In this document: positions 1 to 13,200 of the stretch, in pieces
Numbering within the stretch: position 1 is the stretch's first letter
How the letters are laid out: each line of letters begins with the position of its first letter
DNA from: Balanoglossus misakiensis
Lineage: Eukaryota; Hemichordata
DNA length: 64,000 bases
NCBI GenBank assembly: GCA_040954595.2
Contig: CM082578.2
Location: 18,228,001-18,292,000 of the forward strand
Direction of reading: 5' to 3'
The notes under the pieces: generated by a model
What the model was told of the DNA's origin: nothing
The model's database searches: none
What the model saw: only the letters and a program-made list of their open reading frames with translations
Position numbers and translations under genes: made by a program

Positions 1-1038
1 ACCGAGAAAAGATGCTCTACACTGCAGAAGAATTGTGATGGATAATGTTAAACGAAACGGTATTTAAGAACAAACTCATAGTGCTAGACCATGTGCTCGG
101 TGTATCTATCTTGCCTACGTGCGTTTTGCCCGATAGAGCTTCATATGATAATTAATATTGCCCAATCCGGCGTATGATCACTTGTTGTACACGTCGGCGC
201 CGTCATAGAGTGAAATATGGCTGTAGTAAATAAAACACAGACAAACCCCGCAGTCGACCCTACTGTGTGTCAACTTTAACAAAAGTGTTTTATGAAAAAA
301 CATGATATGCCTAAGCTGACGTTGGACATTTTCCTATTATCCTCCCAGTCTTTATTGACATAACTGTTTTGATCATAGTATTTTGTGTAGAAATTACTCT
401 GTCATCTTTATGGCTATTGATTAATTTAAAGGGAAGCGGTCGACGACCCCTTCACTTTAACAAACAGCAGACGGCGCAATCAACTGCATACGAAGACTAA
501 AGTCATATTACTATAAGTTACCATGAACATAATCACACAGCAGAAAAGAATATATGATGAATATTTAATTTCTTCATAAAAAATCAATGGTAGACACTAT
601 GTTATAAATTTCTTGAGGACTCAAAACGCTTACCAATCACCAAAAATTCGTTTCTGATAAGCCCATGCCTATATCAAACTCATGCATGATCATTCAGATG
701 TTGGGGAATATTACAATTACATTTCAGCTTATAAAATCGCAGTCTTCCGATATCTATCAAATACAGACATTCTCGTAGAAATATAAAACGTGACACAAAA
801 CAGGCAGCCTGATAGACCGTCACGTGAAATTCAGGTATATTAAAGCTTATTGTGTATACGCCAACCACGTAGAACAACAAAACAAAACAAAACAATACAA
901 TACAATTCAAAACAATCAACCGATCGATCGATCGACCGATCAATCAATCAATCAATCCGCCAATCTCTACCCGGCGCGACCGGCTTGCGAAAAGATCACA
1001 CATTGGAGTCGAGAAATGAACAAACTAACGCGCTGAGA

Positions 1039-1050
1039 CAAGATGGCTGC
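1039..1050 (+). promoter_or_regulatory. YY1-type motif in TUSC2 5' UTR
   Basis: CAAGATGGCTGC differs by one base from the YY1 core CAANATGGCGGC. YY1 sites in animal promoters tend to lie just downstream of the transcription start and to contain an ATG. Here that ATG (1043) opens a five-codon frame that stops at 1058-1060. Confidence 0.5.
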
Positions 1051-1060
1051 CTTCTTCTGA
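1043..1060 (+). other. Upstream ORF (5 codons) before TUSC2
   Basis: ATG GCT GCC TTC TTC TGA reads M-A-A-F-F-stop. It ends 60 bases before the TUSC2 ATG and is in the same frame. If the transcript starts upstream of 1043, ribosomes would need leaky scanning or reinitiation to reach the main start. Confidence 0.45.
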
Positions 1061-1120
1061 AATAGACGAGGCAAAGGTATTATGTTTCTCTGACATTCTC
1101 AGTGACTTTGCCTTTTGGCC

Positions 1121-1287
1121 ATGGGGAACTCCACAACGAAGGGCGTTAGGAAGCTTATGTCACCGGTGACGAAAGCGTTCTACGGCAACACAACAGAAGC
1201 TGACGCCACCAGCTCCAGCGACACCGACGATGCCCTGTGCAGGCGCTTCTGTGCATCAGCCAGTCCGTTCATCCTTACTCGCACAAG
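1121..1287 (+). CDS. TUSC2: TUSC2 coding exon 1
   Basis: Encodes residues 1-55, with the myristoylation motif and the Ser/Thr-rich divergent region ending PFILTRT. Donor is ACAAG|gtttat, phase 2; the reading continues open past it but loses all family similarity. Confidence 0.93.
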
Positions 1288-4200
1288 GTTTATATATACT
1301 ATTTTCTTACCTTTTCGTGTGCCTCCATCTCGATTTTTTGTTATTTTTTCAAGGAAAATGCAGATTGTTAAGGTCGACGTCTTTGTTACTGTACAAGTAC
1401 AAACTATGGAAAGAGCGTCTGGAATGCGAAGCTTAGAGTTCGCTGGGGTGCGACATCGACGCGAAAAAGTCCTGTTTAACAGTTAACCGTTGCACGTTGA
1501 CGAGCACATGTTATTAAATTTGGAACAGGACCAGTCCGCTGGCGACTCATTCAGTCTAAAAATACACAGACCGACCACGTCGTTGGCGCGCGTCCCCTGC
1601 TCTTGGCTGATGATATTTCAGACGTGCAGCCGGGCTCGTAGGAAACCTGAGTAGAATATCGTGAAAATGAATGGCACGAATTATGTACAGCCTCCATCGT
1701 CGTGTGTTGGGGCCCCCCGATGGCGATGGAATTCACAGGCTGACGTCACAAGCTCTTACTGTTCCCATCATAGTCATATAGAGTGTTGCATAGCCAATGG
1801 GTTATCAGCCGCTGGTTATAATGCGCCCTATAGACAGCTTGTCAAATGAGCTGTGTGTGCAGCCACTGTGCATCAGAATGACCCAGTAGTAATGCAGTGA
1901 ACAGCTGACTCCTTTAAAAATAGCTCAGCGTTGGGTTGATAGCTGTTACCATGCTTCATGGTCCCCAAGGTTGTGTCATTCGGTTTCTAGGCCTACAACC
2001 GGTTAGCCTAGTACCTTGGCGCGGAAGCAAAGCAGACAAAACACGCCGAGGTACTAGGCTAACAACCGGTCAACCCCGATCTACAGTCCATACCAACTCT
2101 ATGTAATATTTCAGGTAACACTAACAAGAGTACCACTGCAACATTCACAGGTTCAGTTGTTGCACTGAGATTAGTAACCATCAGTAATTTTGATAACTGG
2201 TATAACTAGTAATTTGGAAACTGATCATGGTATCATACTATATGGTAATGCAAGTCCAGGATGGGGTGGGAAAATTGACAATTTCCTTGAATGAGATTTT
2301 GTTTAGGGATCTCAGGTATAAAATGTATGTGCTTGCTCTACCAATTCCTGAAGATCAACTTAAATTATCAGGACCTGTATCACAGATACTACCATCTAAT
2401 TTTATCGTAACATGTTTCACTCAACATATAAACTTATCTCAAGATGAACCATGCCGCTGTTTTATGAGTCAACTAGAAAACTTGTGCTTCCTGTAATATT
2501 TGCCGCTTAATCACTATCTCAGTGGTAACAGAGCACATCAAAGCTGAATGAAGTATAAAACTCATGTCGCAAGCTTTACAGATCAGAGATGTGAACAATA
2601 CATGTGATTGTAGTATGTGAAAATTAAATTGACCATTTTTAATTTAGCCTGGGTTTTATTCCAGTCCTAAATCACTTCATGATTCCCTGACTTGTTCTTT
2701 TCCCATGGGAAGTTCTGTAGATGAACTGTAAATAGTTTTGTACTTGATAAGGTATCTCTGCTGTAACCGGTTAAAGGTGGTTTAGTCAAAATGAGCAAGT
2801 GCTGGTAATCTAAATGGGTCACTTGCTGTCGCCAGAATGCCTTTAGGGTTTACAGTGTGGTAATGAAGTTGACCCCCCCCCCCACCTTGCATTGATGGGG
2901 TTTCAACTTTTGTGGCCTGTGTTCATGCTCTGTTTCTCATAAAATCCCAGAGGAGCATGTGTGTTTGTACTGCTGGCAAGTTTTAATACAGTGTGGTAGT
3001 GGATAACAACAGAACTTGAAGTCATTTATTTTATGTTGGAAAAAAACTCGGTTGACTCAGAAATATTAAGCAAGAAGTGCTCACATTGTAGCTCTCCATC
3101 TTTTATAGTTTTGTTGAAGTTAGGGTCTCAAATGAGTGAACAGATGCTGGTGCTGTCAAAGGATGTTTAGCTGTTACTCCAGGTTGTGTTGCTCAAGAAA
3201 CAGAACAACCACATCAAAAGTTGATAGAATGCATGTTTATAGTTACTGTGATGATACTACTATTTTGCCTGGAATGTACCAGAGTGGGAATGGGCAATCC
3301 TCTTTCAGCCAAGGTCACACGCAACTGAGATCTAGCCAAGTTCAGGTTGTCCCCAAAAGGTTAATTTGCCACATCTGTGTTGCAGTTCATCTTGTGTTAC
3401 AGTTGAAATGGCGTATGTAAAAAAAAAAAATGATTAAGGGGCAAATGCCAGAGTTTCTTGTGCCACTATTGTCAATAATACAGAAGAAAATAGGTTATTG
3501 GGTATTTAAATCTTGTAACAAGTTACCAAGCATATGACCTCCTTATGAGGACAGAATCTCATCAGGTGATCATATTACAAAGTTTAACCCTCTGAAAACT
3601 GCACTGATTTACAGAGTGGGTGCCTAAACTAACATTTTGCTACTTATTTTAACCATGGCAATTCTGATTGGCCAAATAATTTGTTCACTACTGAAACAGG
3701 TGCACATATGGAAATAGTAATTGGCAACAGGCTCAACACAGGCATTCCAGACCCTCTACGTTCTCCATCTCTGATGTATACCTAGACAAGGATGTTGATA
3801 GGAAAAACACGTTTGCCCTATCGCATCCTTTACCCAAGAGTCATCTTTTGGTGTAATAGTGTTTGCCATGTGCTGTAATTTCTCATGGAAAAGAGAGACA
3901 GATCTGAGTGCTAGCCGTCAGAGAGATAGCAAGTTTGCGGCCGGCTAGACTTGGTCAAGGAGATAGCAAGTGTGTTACAAGATCCGGTCAAAACAGGAAA
4001 CAACCAATTAGAATGACAAATTTTCATCAACTGATTCACAGCTTTGTACTTCTGGTAATGAAAGTGATGTGCGCACTCCTCAGAGGAAGTCTGATTTGTC
4101 TGTTGGACTTCAGATTTTTTTTTTGACTTCCTCTTCTCTCATGTTGTTGGAGTAGCTGTCATTTTGAATTTTTGCATCATTTTTGTCTCAATAAATTTCA

Positions 4201-7200
4201 GCCATCATCCAGTAGTCATGGCAACACTCCTGATGAAGAGCAGATAACCAAGCATAACAAACGACCTTCAAGGAGACAGACAAATTACTGTGTTTGTTTA
4301 GCATGAGCGGATAATGGGGGCTGTATACCCCAAGCGTGTTCCTGCACTGATAGTAAACTGTATCTCTATGGATGAGTAGTTTTCGGCTGATGTGTTGCTG
4401 TGTGCTGTATCACGTTTCCCGCGTGACCACATGACATCAGGGGGGTAGACATGTTGCACTCTGGATGTGTAATATTCAATGCTGTTGTGTTTGAAAGTAG
4501 GCAAACTACATGATCATGATTGTTTTTTTTTTCTGAGCCTCAAATTTGTGTAGATTCTGTACAGCAGTAGTCTTATATCTAGTTTACGTGTTTTCTGAGT
4601 TTGCTTCGAATGCAGAAAACAGGTTCGGCTAGATATAAGACTAGTAATGCAGACAACCTGACATAGTAGCAAACTGGCGGCTGTGAGAGAATGTCTTCTC
4701 TTCACAATCACCACCCTCTGTTTCTGGCAATAAGTTTACCAGGACATTGTCTTCACAGTTTTATTTGGAGTAACTGCACTGCTTTGCAGACCCTTTGCCC
4801 TTTGGTCTATTTTCGTGCAAAAAGAAACAGTTAATTTGAAAAGTTGTAGAATAAAATTACATCTACATTTACAACATATAAGCAACATTTTTGCTTAGGT
4901 CAAGGGGTTCTCTATTCATTTGAAAGTTCACTTGGTGTGGTACAAAGTTGTTGAAAGACAGGGTTCATACTGTGCCCAGATTCATATAACCAAAGTTTCC
5001 CATCCATCCTAACCCTCTGTTCACTGCTCATGAGTACAGAAAAATAAATGAATGACTTTTGCTGGAATGGTTGAGAATTATACCGAGTCTGTTTGTACAG
5101 TGATGTATAGATTATCACAGTCCCTTTTAAGGGACTGTGAGATTATTGAGTAAAATAGATCATATGCCAGAGAGATGTTGATTGAAGCAAAAAAAAAGAG
5201 TTGGGCATCTAAAGCACTTCTAATAGAATTGAAGACTAACCTGAGTTGAAAGTACAAGATTCTATCATGGTTTGGTGCTCGGACTTGTCAAACTCTGATG
5301 GTGCAAGATTCTATCATGGCTTGGTACTCCTGAAGACTACTTGAGATGTTTCTCAAGGATGTCAACAGATTTAGTATGTCACAGCGTTTTTTTATGATGT
5401 AAATTCAGTAAGTGTTATAAGCTTTGGATTTTGAAAGACAGGACCAAGGCTTTCAATGACACTGCAGCTGATCAGTGATGTCATGACAGGTTACATGAAT
5501 CATTATGTGTGTGTGCTGTATGTGTATGTGTATGCTTGCACACAATGACACATACTGGTATATGTATGTCTGCATCTGTCACTACGTTCATATTGTTTGT
5601 CATTTACTCAAACCATGTGGTACCTCCAGGCTGAAACCCCTGCCTGTGCAAACTCAAAGCCAGATTGTAATAACATGCAAATCTGTGTTTTATTCAACAG
5701 GACTCTGGTGTCTTTGACTTAAGCCTGATTATACAAATCGTCCTGATTGGTTAGCGCCGGTCATCCACAGTGAAACGTTAAAGAGCAGATTACAATAGTT
5801 AATACATTTGTTTGATTTCTACTCCTCAATAATGAAAAACCACTCAGGTGTGGTTGAATTATTCCATGGAGATTAATACACAGACAGAGAGAGAGGCCCA
5901 AGAAGAGATATTTTTAACTTTCCTCCCTTTTGAGAGTTTTGTGTTGATTTGTAGGCAGACCAAATAATGTTTTTAGTTTTGGGTAACGGAACGGCTAGTC
6001 CCTAATGCCCAAAGTTTTCACTATATCAAATCATTGCCATGCTTCCTCCAAGTAGCTACTGACTAAGATTGATGTTTTTTCACTCTATTTTTGTCTCTTT
6101 TCCATCAGAATGATTTTGATATCATAGTTTCGAGTTACTTCAGAAGTGGGTCAAGGCATAGCTCTGCCTAGCAGGGCTGTGTGTTGATGCCTCCACACAT
6201 CGCCGTAAGACACACAGCCCTGCCAGGCAGAGCTAGGTCAAGGCAGAGATATGACGTGACGTTGCTGGCTGTAATATAAACTAACAACACCAAGCAAGCA
6301 TAGACATGGGATGAGGTATACAGCATAGTGTTTTTTTTTTTTTTAATTCAGTTCTTTGAAGTATCTCCTCTGCTTGGTTCCAAATATTTCTTAGATTATT
6401 GTGGGAAGACAAAAGAAATGTTATTGATGTTGACTGAATCAGCACATTTTTAGTAATCTACTGGTATGCATTTTTTGAAGGGGGGGGGGGGGGGTGAATT
6501 CTCGAAATGTTCAAACTTAAATATATCAGGTTTTGTAAAAATAATATGTAGCTTCCAGGAATTATGAGCAGTCTGTAGTACTTCGTGCTGAACAGAAATG
6601 TCAAACCATGCAAATACTTCAACGCCCAAGGGCTGTATGAAGTTTGCCTTAATGGGTTATGCGTTTATCATATGGTCTTAAGAAAAATATAGCAAGTAAG
6701 AAAAGTTATGCCGACAATGTCATTTTGAAAAGTCATGTGTAGACATTTTGTTACTCGTTTACGAGCTCGTTAACATTTTGGAATATTTCACGTAAATCAT
6801 CGTAGTTGTGCCAGCTGAGAACTTAGGTGTGAATTTCTCTTAGACTGGGACTGGTATGTAACTTATCTAATGTATTAATTAGCTGGAATGTCAGACCAGG
6901 CTGCTTGATTGTCAATGTTACTGTCATTTTATATATTGACCCCCGGTTTACCTGATTTTCCTTCCTTCCCCTACAAAATGTTCCTATGTGTACTTGTTTG
7001 TGTTGACACTCTGCCAATACAAACAATAAAGCTGTGAAATTGACACAAATTTTGCACAGGTAAGCAAGAATGAAATGGTGATGAAGAACTTCTTGAACAC
7101 AAAAATTATGAAAGAATGATTGATGACTATAACATGTGGAAAAAAACAAAATGATATTTTTTTTACTTTCTAAGTGAAAAAACCCACTAAATTGAGACAA

Positions 7201-10200
7201 AGCAACTTTGAGAGTAGAAGACCAGTATCATCGATGTAATAGAGCTTCAGTGAAAAATATGCATATTGAATAAAAATGCATCTTACCTAGGAGTTACAAG
7301 TACGACAGCTTATTAACGGCAGATAACTTTTAACTGTGGCATACGTACGTACAGTGCCTTCCTTGTTGTGGGGGAGAGTCCACCAACTCCGTGGATTTAA
7401 ATAACATCGATATCACCGTTTCAACAGCAACAAAACGGAAAGTGTTTATTGGCGTACAGACTGACAGCTAACACATGTGACGGTCCCCATGGCTTGCAGA
7501 AACCCACAAGCAAATTTCAGCTATGTGGTAGTTTGCCCTGACTAGGGGAAAGGGTCACCAACAGGGGTCACCTTCTGACAACTCGCATTAATGATTGTAA
7601 TTCAAAAATAGGAAGATGTTTCTTACAGGGAGTTCTCATTTTTCAGACAGAAATGGAAAAATGCTTGCCAGGGGTGTCATTTGAGACGGCAAGGAATTAC
7701 AGGAGTATGATTACAGATAACGAGAACGATGGGGCGTTTAATTAACCAGAGTTTGCGTAGCCCAAATATCAATATCTTCCCATTTTTGCAAGTGCTGAGA
7801 ATAGCCCAGCATACATATATTTCACATGTGTATTTAAATGTAGAATTCTGCAGATGAATTACCAGTGTCACTTTTTTGTAACATTCCCAGAATTCCATAG
7901 TTTTCATGGGAAGGTATTGTGGTAATCTTGATGAGGTGATTTTAAATATGAAATATAAATGGTGAAGGAAGTGGGTCTAATATTAGCTTTATAATACCCT
8001 ATGGATACGTAGCTACAAATAAAAACTTGATAGTGTCGACAGGCATATAGATTACTTACATATATGAATGAATGGTACTTGCCAGTACCACACATCCTGG
8101 ATTTTGTGCAAAGTATTTGAGAGTTGGGTACAAGTGATTCCTGGTAAAGCCATCAATGTGTAGGATTGTATTATTCAAATCGGGGTCATGTGCAGGCAGG
8201 CATTTACAATATTGTGCTAAACACTGGTTACGTATTACGTCTGTGACTGTTTTTATGCCTTGTTCACTCTGTCACAAGAAGCAAAGCCATGTTGATCAAC
8301 TTAACAGTGACAACTCTTTAGATAACCCTGAACACCTTGCATGAACACTTGAAGGGTGCACATGGTCTTCTATGCAAATTTAGCCACAGTTACCATGGAA
8401 AGTCGACATCTATAGCCAGTCATAGATTTTTGGCACCAAATGGCCATTCAAAGACTTAGACACTCCCCTTTAACCATATATGGGCATATGTAAAATTAAC
8501 GGTAATTGTATACCTTTAATAAAGAGAAGGAAGACTTTGTGGTGCAGTTAATCTGTCATATAAAGAGCTGATGTCATGCAGAACTGACTCAACCGGGAGC
8601 ACAGAGATGTAATTACATTTAGTGAGGCTGAGAACCATTGCTTTTATGAGGTAACTCTTGTATAGCAACCTGACCTGTTCCAATAAGACTGCACACTGAC
8701 CTTATAAAAAAATTGCTGCAGCCCTTCTATAGCTGTGTGTTACACTGTGACATCCATAAATACACACCACATGTCTTTCTTTGTCAGTAAATCATACAGC
8801 TTTGAGGCATATCTTTATTTGCAGTGAGTCATTTGGGACAACCCTTGTGTGATCGTCGGTCTGGAGTGAACCCAGCTGGCAACAGGCCTGTGTACGTGTA
8901 GCATTGGAACAGTCTGTGTACCACTGCTGCCAATTCTGTATGTGTGCATGGATGCATGCATGTATACATACTCATGTATCCATGACATCACCAGCTTTGT
9001 ATAATCAGATGATATAGCTTTTCATGTGGGAGCTACTATATCGAGATTGGAATTTCAGCGCACCCGGGTATTAATGAAAACTATGCACTACAGAATTCAC
9101 TGTGTCAGCGCAGGAGGAAAGTTTGTTCCCCTCAGTTCATGTATGCAGTGGTTCTTCTGTTGGTAGATGGAATAAGTGATTGATTGATTGATTGATTGCA
9201 ATACCAGTGTAAACAATTGCCCCCCTCCCGATCATATTACAGTGCACTCCACTTGTTTTTCTGGACACTAGGATTTGTCAGTCATCATGCTGTTTCATCT
9301 GCACACAACAATGTTTCCCCATCAGTATTGGGAGGCCATTACTCAGGCTAGCGGTCACAGTTCAAGTTGAAACATTTGAACGGCCAACATTGCCTTATCC
9401 TTCTGATACAGTAATGATCAATCTCAGCAGAAAAGAGATGTCATGTTGCCTGTTTTTCTCCCTGTCCTTGAAACAGGCAGATGTCTGTATCTGATGCGTG
9501 AAGGAAAATAACTTGTTCCGCGTGTGATGTGTGTGTGTGAAAAGTGAATTTGTTCTATACCTTGGAGAGAGGGTTAACATGGCCAAGGTTCTTCTGATAA
9601 AAGAAAAAATTATCACACTCTGCGTGCAGTATTTTATTTTTTTACTGCTGGTGATAGGAGCTGGGTAATTGCATTCCTTGTGGCTATATTGAGATAAAAG
9701 TGTACAGGAATAGTAACATATATACTTCACTTGCGGTCATGTCTTGGTGCTTAGTGCTGTGATAGGCTGATTCATTGTGGTGTGGTTATATCACCGCTAT
9801 GCTCCGAGCCAATTTTGTCTCACTCATCACTTGTGTCACATCTCCGTGCTAGTTTGAAAAAAAACACCCCTCTTGGGGGGATGTAAGTGTATCTACCCCT
9901 AACCTTTTTTCAAGTTTTCTAGAAACAAACATGGAGTGGTCATAACTTGTCCAAACTATAGTCATGGCAGAGTGAAAATATGGCAGTCTTGTTTGCCATC
10001 TCCATTATATTTTCAAACTACTGTAATCCTAAATTTTCTGGCAGAGAAGTTGTAGTCATCTGCTTACCTTTCTGGAGACGTTTTAACATCAGTTCTGTCT
10101 GTGGACTCTTGCCGTTTTTATCTTTCATTTAATATTGGATAAATATGCTAGTATTATCACCACATGTAACTCTTTTTGAATATTCATACCTCTATTTTTA

Positions 10201-13200
10201 GCTGTATTTGTTAGTCACCGATAACATGGTACACCCCCTTCCCAAAATCTAAAATGATATAATAGTAGAAACAAATTTGAAGTTGCTGGTATTTTAATTC
10301 TGTTTACTCAGGCTTGATTTATTGATGACTAAAATTTGTCGCAATATGGTCAGTCCAGGAAGATTGACTGGATAGGGTAGTGACATGTTCACACGAATGC
10401 TTCTACCTACAGTTCCAGTCAGACGTGTAACTCCCCCACACAACACCCACGGTGTGTACCCTCATCCCTGAATACGAACAATGTGAACAAACACACCTGT
10501 ACACCTACATGTACTGTAGGAGTCACGCAAGCAAAATGAGTACTCGCATATTGCAGCATACAGACAGACATAACTGACACACACAGACATATGGACACAG
10601 GTGTGACACACACACACACACTCCTCACACATATGACAACAAACACCAGGACACTCATCATTTAGACACAGTCACCAATTTTCAAAACCGTATACACAAA
10701 CACGGGGGAGACATGACAAAAACCCAAGCCTAGAGAGTTCACACAAATGATATAATTATATTCCTAGAAAGGCCTTCCTCCTAAGAAAATATCAAGTGCA
10801 TGTATTAAATAAATAAATAATTAATATAAATTCAACCATGAACTATTTCGGCTTTTCATTTTTTGTTATGATTAATATACATCATAATGAAGGCCACCTG
10901 CTCTTCATAATTTCATTAACTGCTGTTATTATCTCTGCAATAATAATTAAGCTGTTACAGTATAAAAGAGCCTTGTGACCTGCGAGATCACTTTGTATTA
11001 TACTGGTGTAGTCTTTGTTTATATATACTATTCACCAAATACAGATGTGTAATAATAGTATGACTCGTCAAATTGTTTTTGATGAGGCCATCCTTGATAA
11101 AGGGCCAAACAATTTGGAAACACGTTTTAAAATAGTCTGTCTGGCAAGAGTGCATGGAATTGTGGGACTGGCCAAGACCTTTTCATGCTGGCCATAAATG
11201 TTCACCTTGCCTGGCCATGAGTTTGTCCTAAGAGGCACTGCAGTGGCATAAAATGGCATAAAATCCCAAAGAATTACTTTTTCCCCCAGAATTTTCACCA
11301 TGTGATTTTCGATCGATAAATGCAGCTGTTAACACCACAAGTGTTCTACCATGAAGTCCTTTGGTATACACCTGTGACAGTCGCTAATTAGAAGCCATGT
11401 ATGTACTTGTCCATCCATATCTCATCATGCCTATTTGTGTCTTTTGTGGAAAAAAGGTCAGCATGTTTGATTAACTGCACTTATTGTTATTAATGGGAGT
11501 TTGAATGACCCCATTGTCAAAATATTGTTCTTGATATAAAACAAGTAGACGTTGGTATAAACTCACTGGGTACCAATGATTCATTTGTCACCACTACTAT
11601 TTCAGAGGGGTGCCTAATGGATTAGGCTATATCTGTCGCACCATGCGACTTTAAATGTTATTGTTCAGACATGCCTGGGCCGATTTCATTCAAGATTGGT
11701 ACATTGTACATGTACAAGGACAATTATGTGCTAAAAATGCATGGTACAATCCAATATGGCCACTCGGAGGCCATTTTGTTACAAGTCCAGAGACACAGTC
11801 ATGCCTGAACATATTTCATTCTCCTGGGATCCTCAGTTGAATTTTCATAATCATAATAATTGTGTTTGTGAAGGCTGTGAAATGCATTGTGTTTATTGAA
11901 TCTGTCATCTGTTGGTGAGAATGCTAACATGAATTAAGGCTTTCAGGTGCTCGTATCAAAATGTATTACATGTCAACAATGTTATTGAAGTCCAGCTCAA
12001 ACTTATCTTTACATAGACAAAAGCCTGCAATTATTTTATTTCATTTGATGGTACCAATTATTTGTAATTTTGAAGCAAAGTATACTGATAGAAGTGTGCG
12101 AAGAAACCAAGACAAAAAATACAGTATTAAAGGAATAATCATTGTGAAATTCCTGAACACCTTGAACGGATGTTTGTGTGTGACATTCCACTCTGGGGAA
12201 TGATAATCAGGAAAGAAGGCTGACAACCCGTAAATTATGAAAATTGACACTTAATTGAGAGAAGTCATGTAGCCAGTGTGAGAGCAGTTTTTTCGCAGAT
12301 GATTTATGTGTGTCTCGCATGAATCCTGGAAATTGTTTATTTATTGATGATTTGAAATTTAATACTGTAGATAAGAAGCAATCGTCTGCTGTTGAAAGAT
12401 AATGTGAAGAATGGGTGGAATCATAATTTTCAGCAAATTGTCAAATTTTCGACTTATTGCTGGAACTTGTGGCATGCAGAGGTATTGCTTTCTGTATTCA
12501 CTTGGAATGTTCCACTAGTCTGTGGGAGTTTCCTTACTTGTAAATTAGAGGACTGCATAATTTGATCTTGGAGATCATGAAAAGTGAGACTTGTTATATT
12601 TTTGACTGTCCTTGCCCTTATTGATACCATTGGCTGCTCAGTTCAAACACTAGCACAGCCAATTCTCATTCCGTCTCAGTTCTTACTTACTGGCATCTCT
12701 GAAGCTGTGTGGAAGAACATCTCCAAAACAAATTTGCAAAAATATCCTGGAGTTCGAATCATTGGAATAGTACTTGCTAACCCCATCACCCCAACTTCCA
12801 ACGTCCACCAAAGTTATAAAGGTACCGTAATAATGCTGAGCTCAATTTTCATAAGTTTTGGAATTGGAAAGGTGATTTTCCTAACATTCTCTTTTTCACT
12901 CTCTCCTCTAATGTGAATGCTTTGCTTTGTAACCATGATAGCAAAATAGACCACAACATTGAAAGACCCTTTGGTGTTGTTAATGAACTCTCCATGAATT
13001 ATTTTCCCTGAGGTGAAAAGAAATGCCCAGCTGTGTTACAGGTGATGAGTGTGGTGTACTTGCCCCGACTGCCAACATACCTTGGTGACTGTCGGTTCAT
13101 TTCTTAGTCTGTTGGATTAATGTCATTAGCCTTATTTTGAGATGACAAAAATAGGAATGATGATTCAGAGTGCAATGGGGAATAAATTCATGTGAATCAG

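Larger units (their letters stand above)
1..1120 (+). promoter_or_regulatory. Upstream region and 5' UTR of TUSC2
   Basis: No gene is recognised before the TUSC2 start. The last 100 bases hold a YY1-type motif and a five-codon upstream reading frame. A short tetranucleotide run of GATC/AATC units lies at about 926-957. The transcription start cannot be fixed from sequence; I place the proximal promoter roughly at 700-1040 by inference from the position of the YY1-type motif, which usually sits just downstream of the start site. Confidence 0.5.

Noticed and set aside
2227-2496. 89-codon open frame inside TUSC2 intron 1
   Set aside because: No recognisable family, no splice partners, ordinary length for chance in this A+T-rich DNA.
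3583-3597. TTTAACCCTCTGAA, like the left end of the TTAA MITE family
   Set aside because: No matching interior or right end within 150 bases.
3911-3949. CTAGCCG...CGGCTAG inverted repeat
   Set aside because: Only 7-bp arms and no flanking direct repeats; not comparable with the hairpin insertions nearby.
12748-12760. GGAGTTCGAATC, like a tRNA B box
   Set aside because: No A box, no cloverleaf and no acceptor stem around it. The GGTTCGAAT at 47021 fails likewise.
12584-12916. 110-codon hydrophobic open frame in TUSC2 intron 1
   Set aside because: Begins with a non-ATG codon in the conceptual translation and shows no family motif; likely chance.
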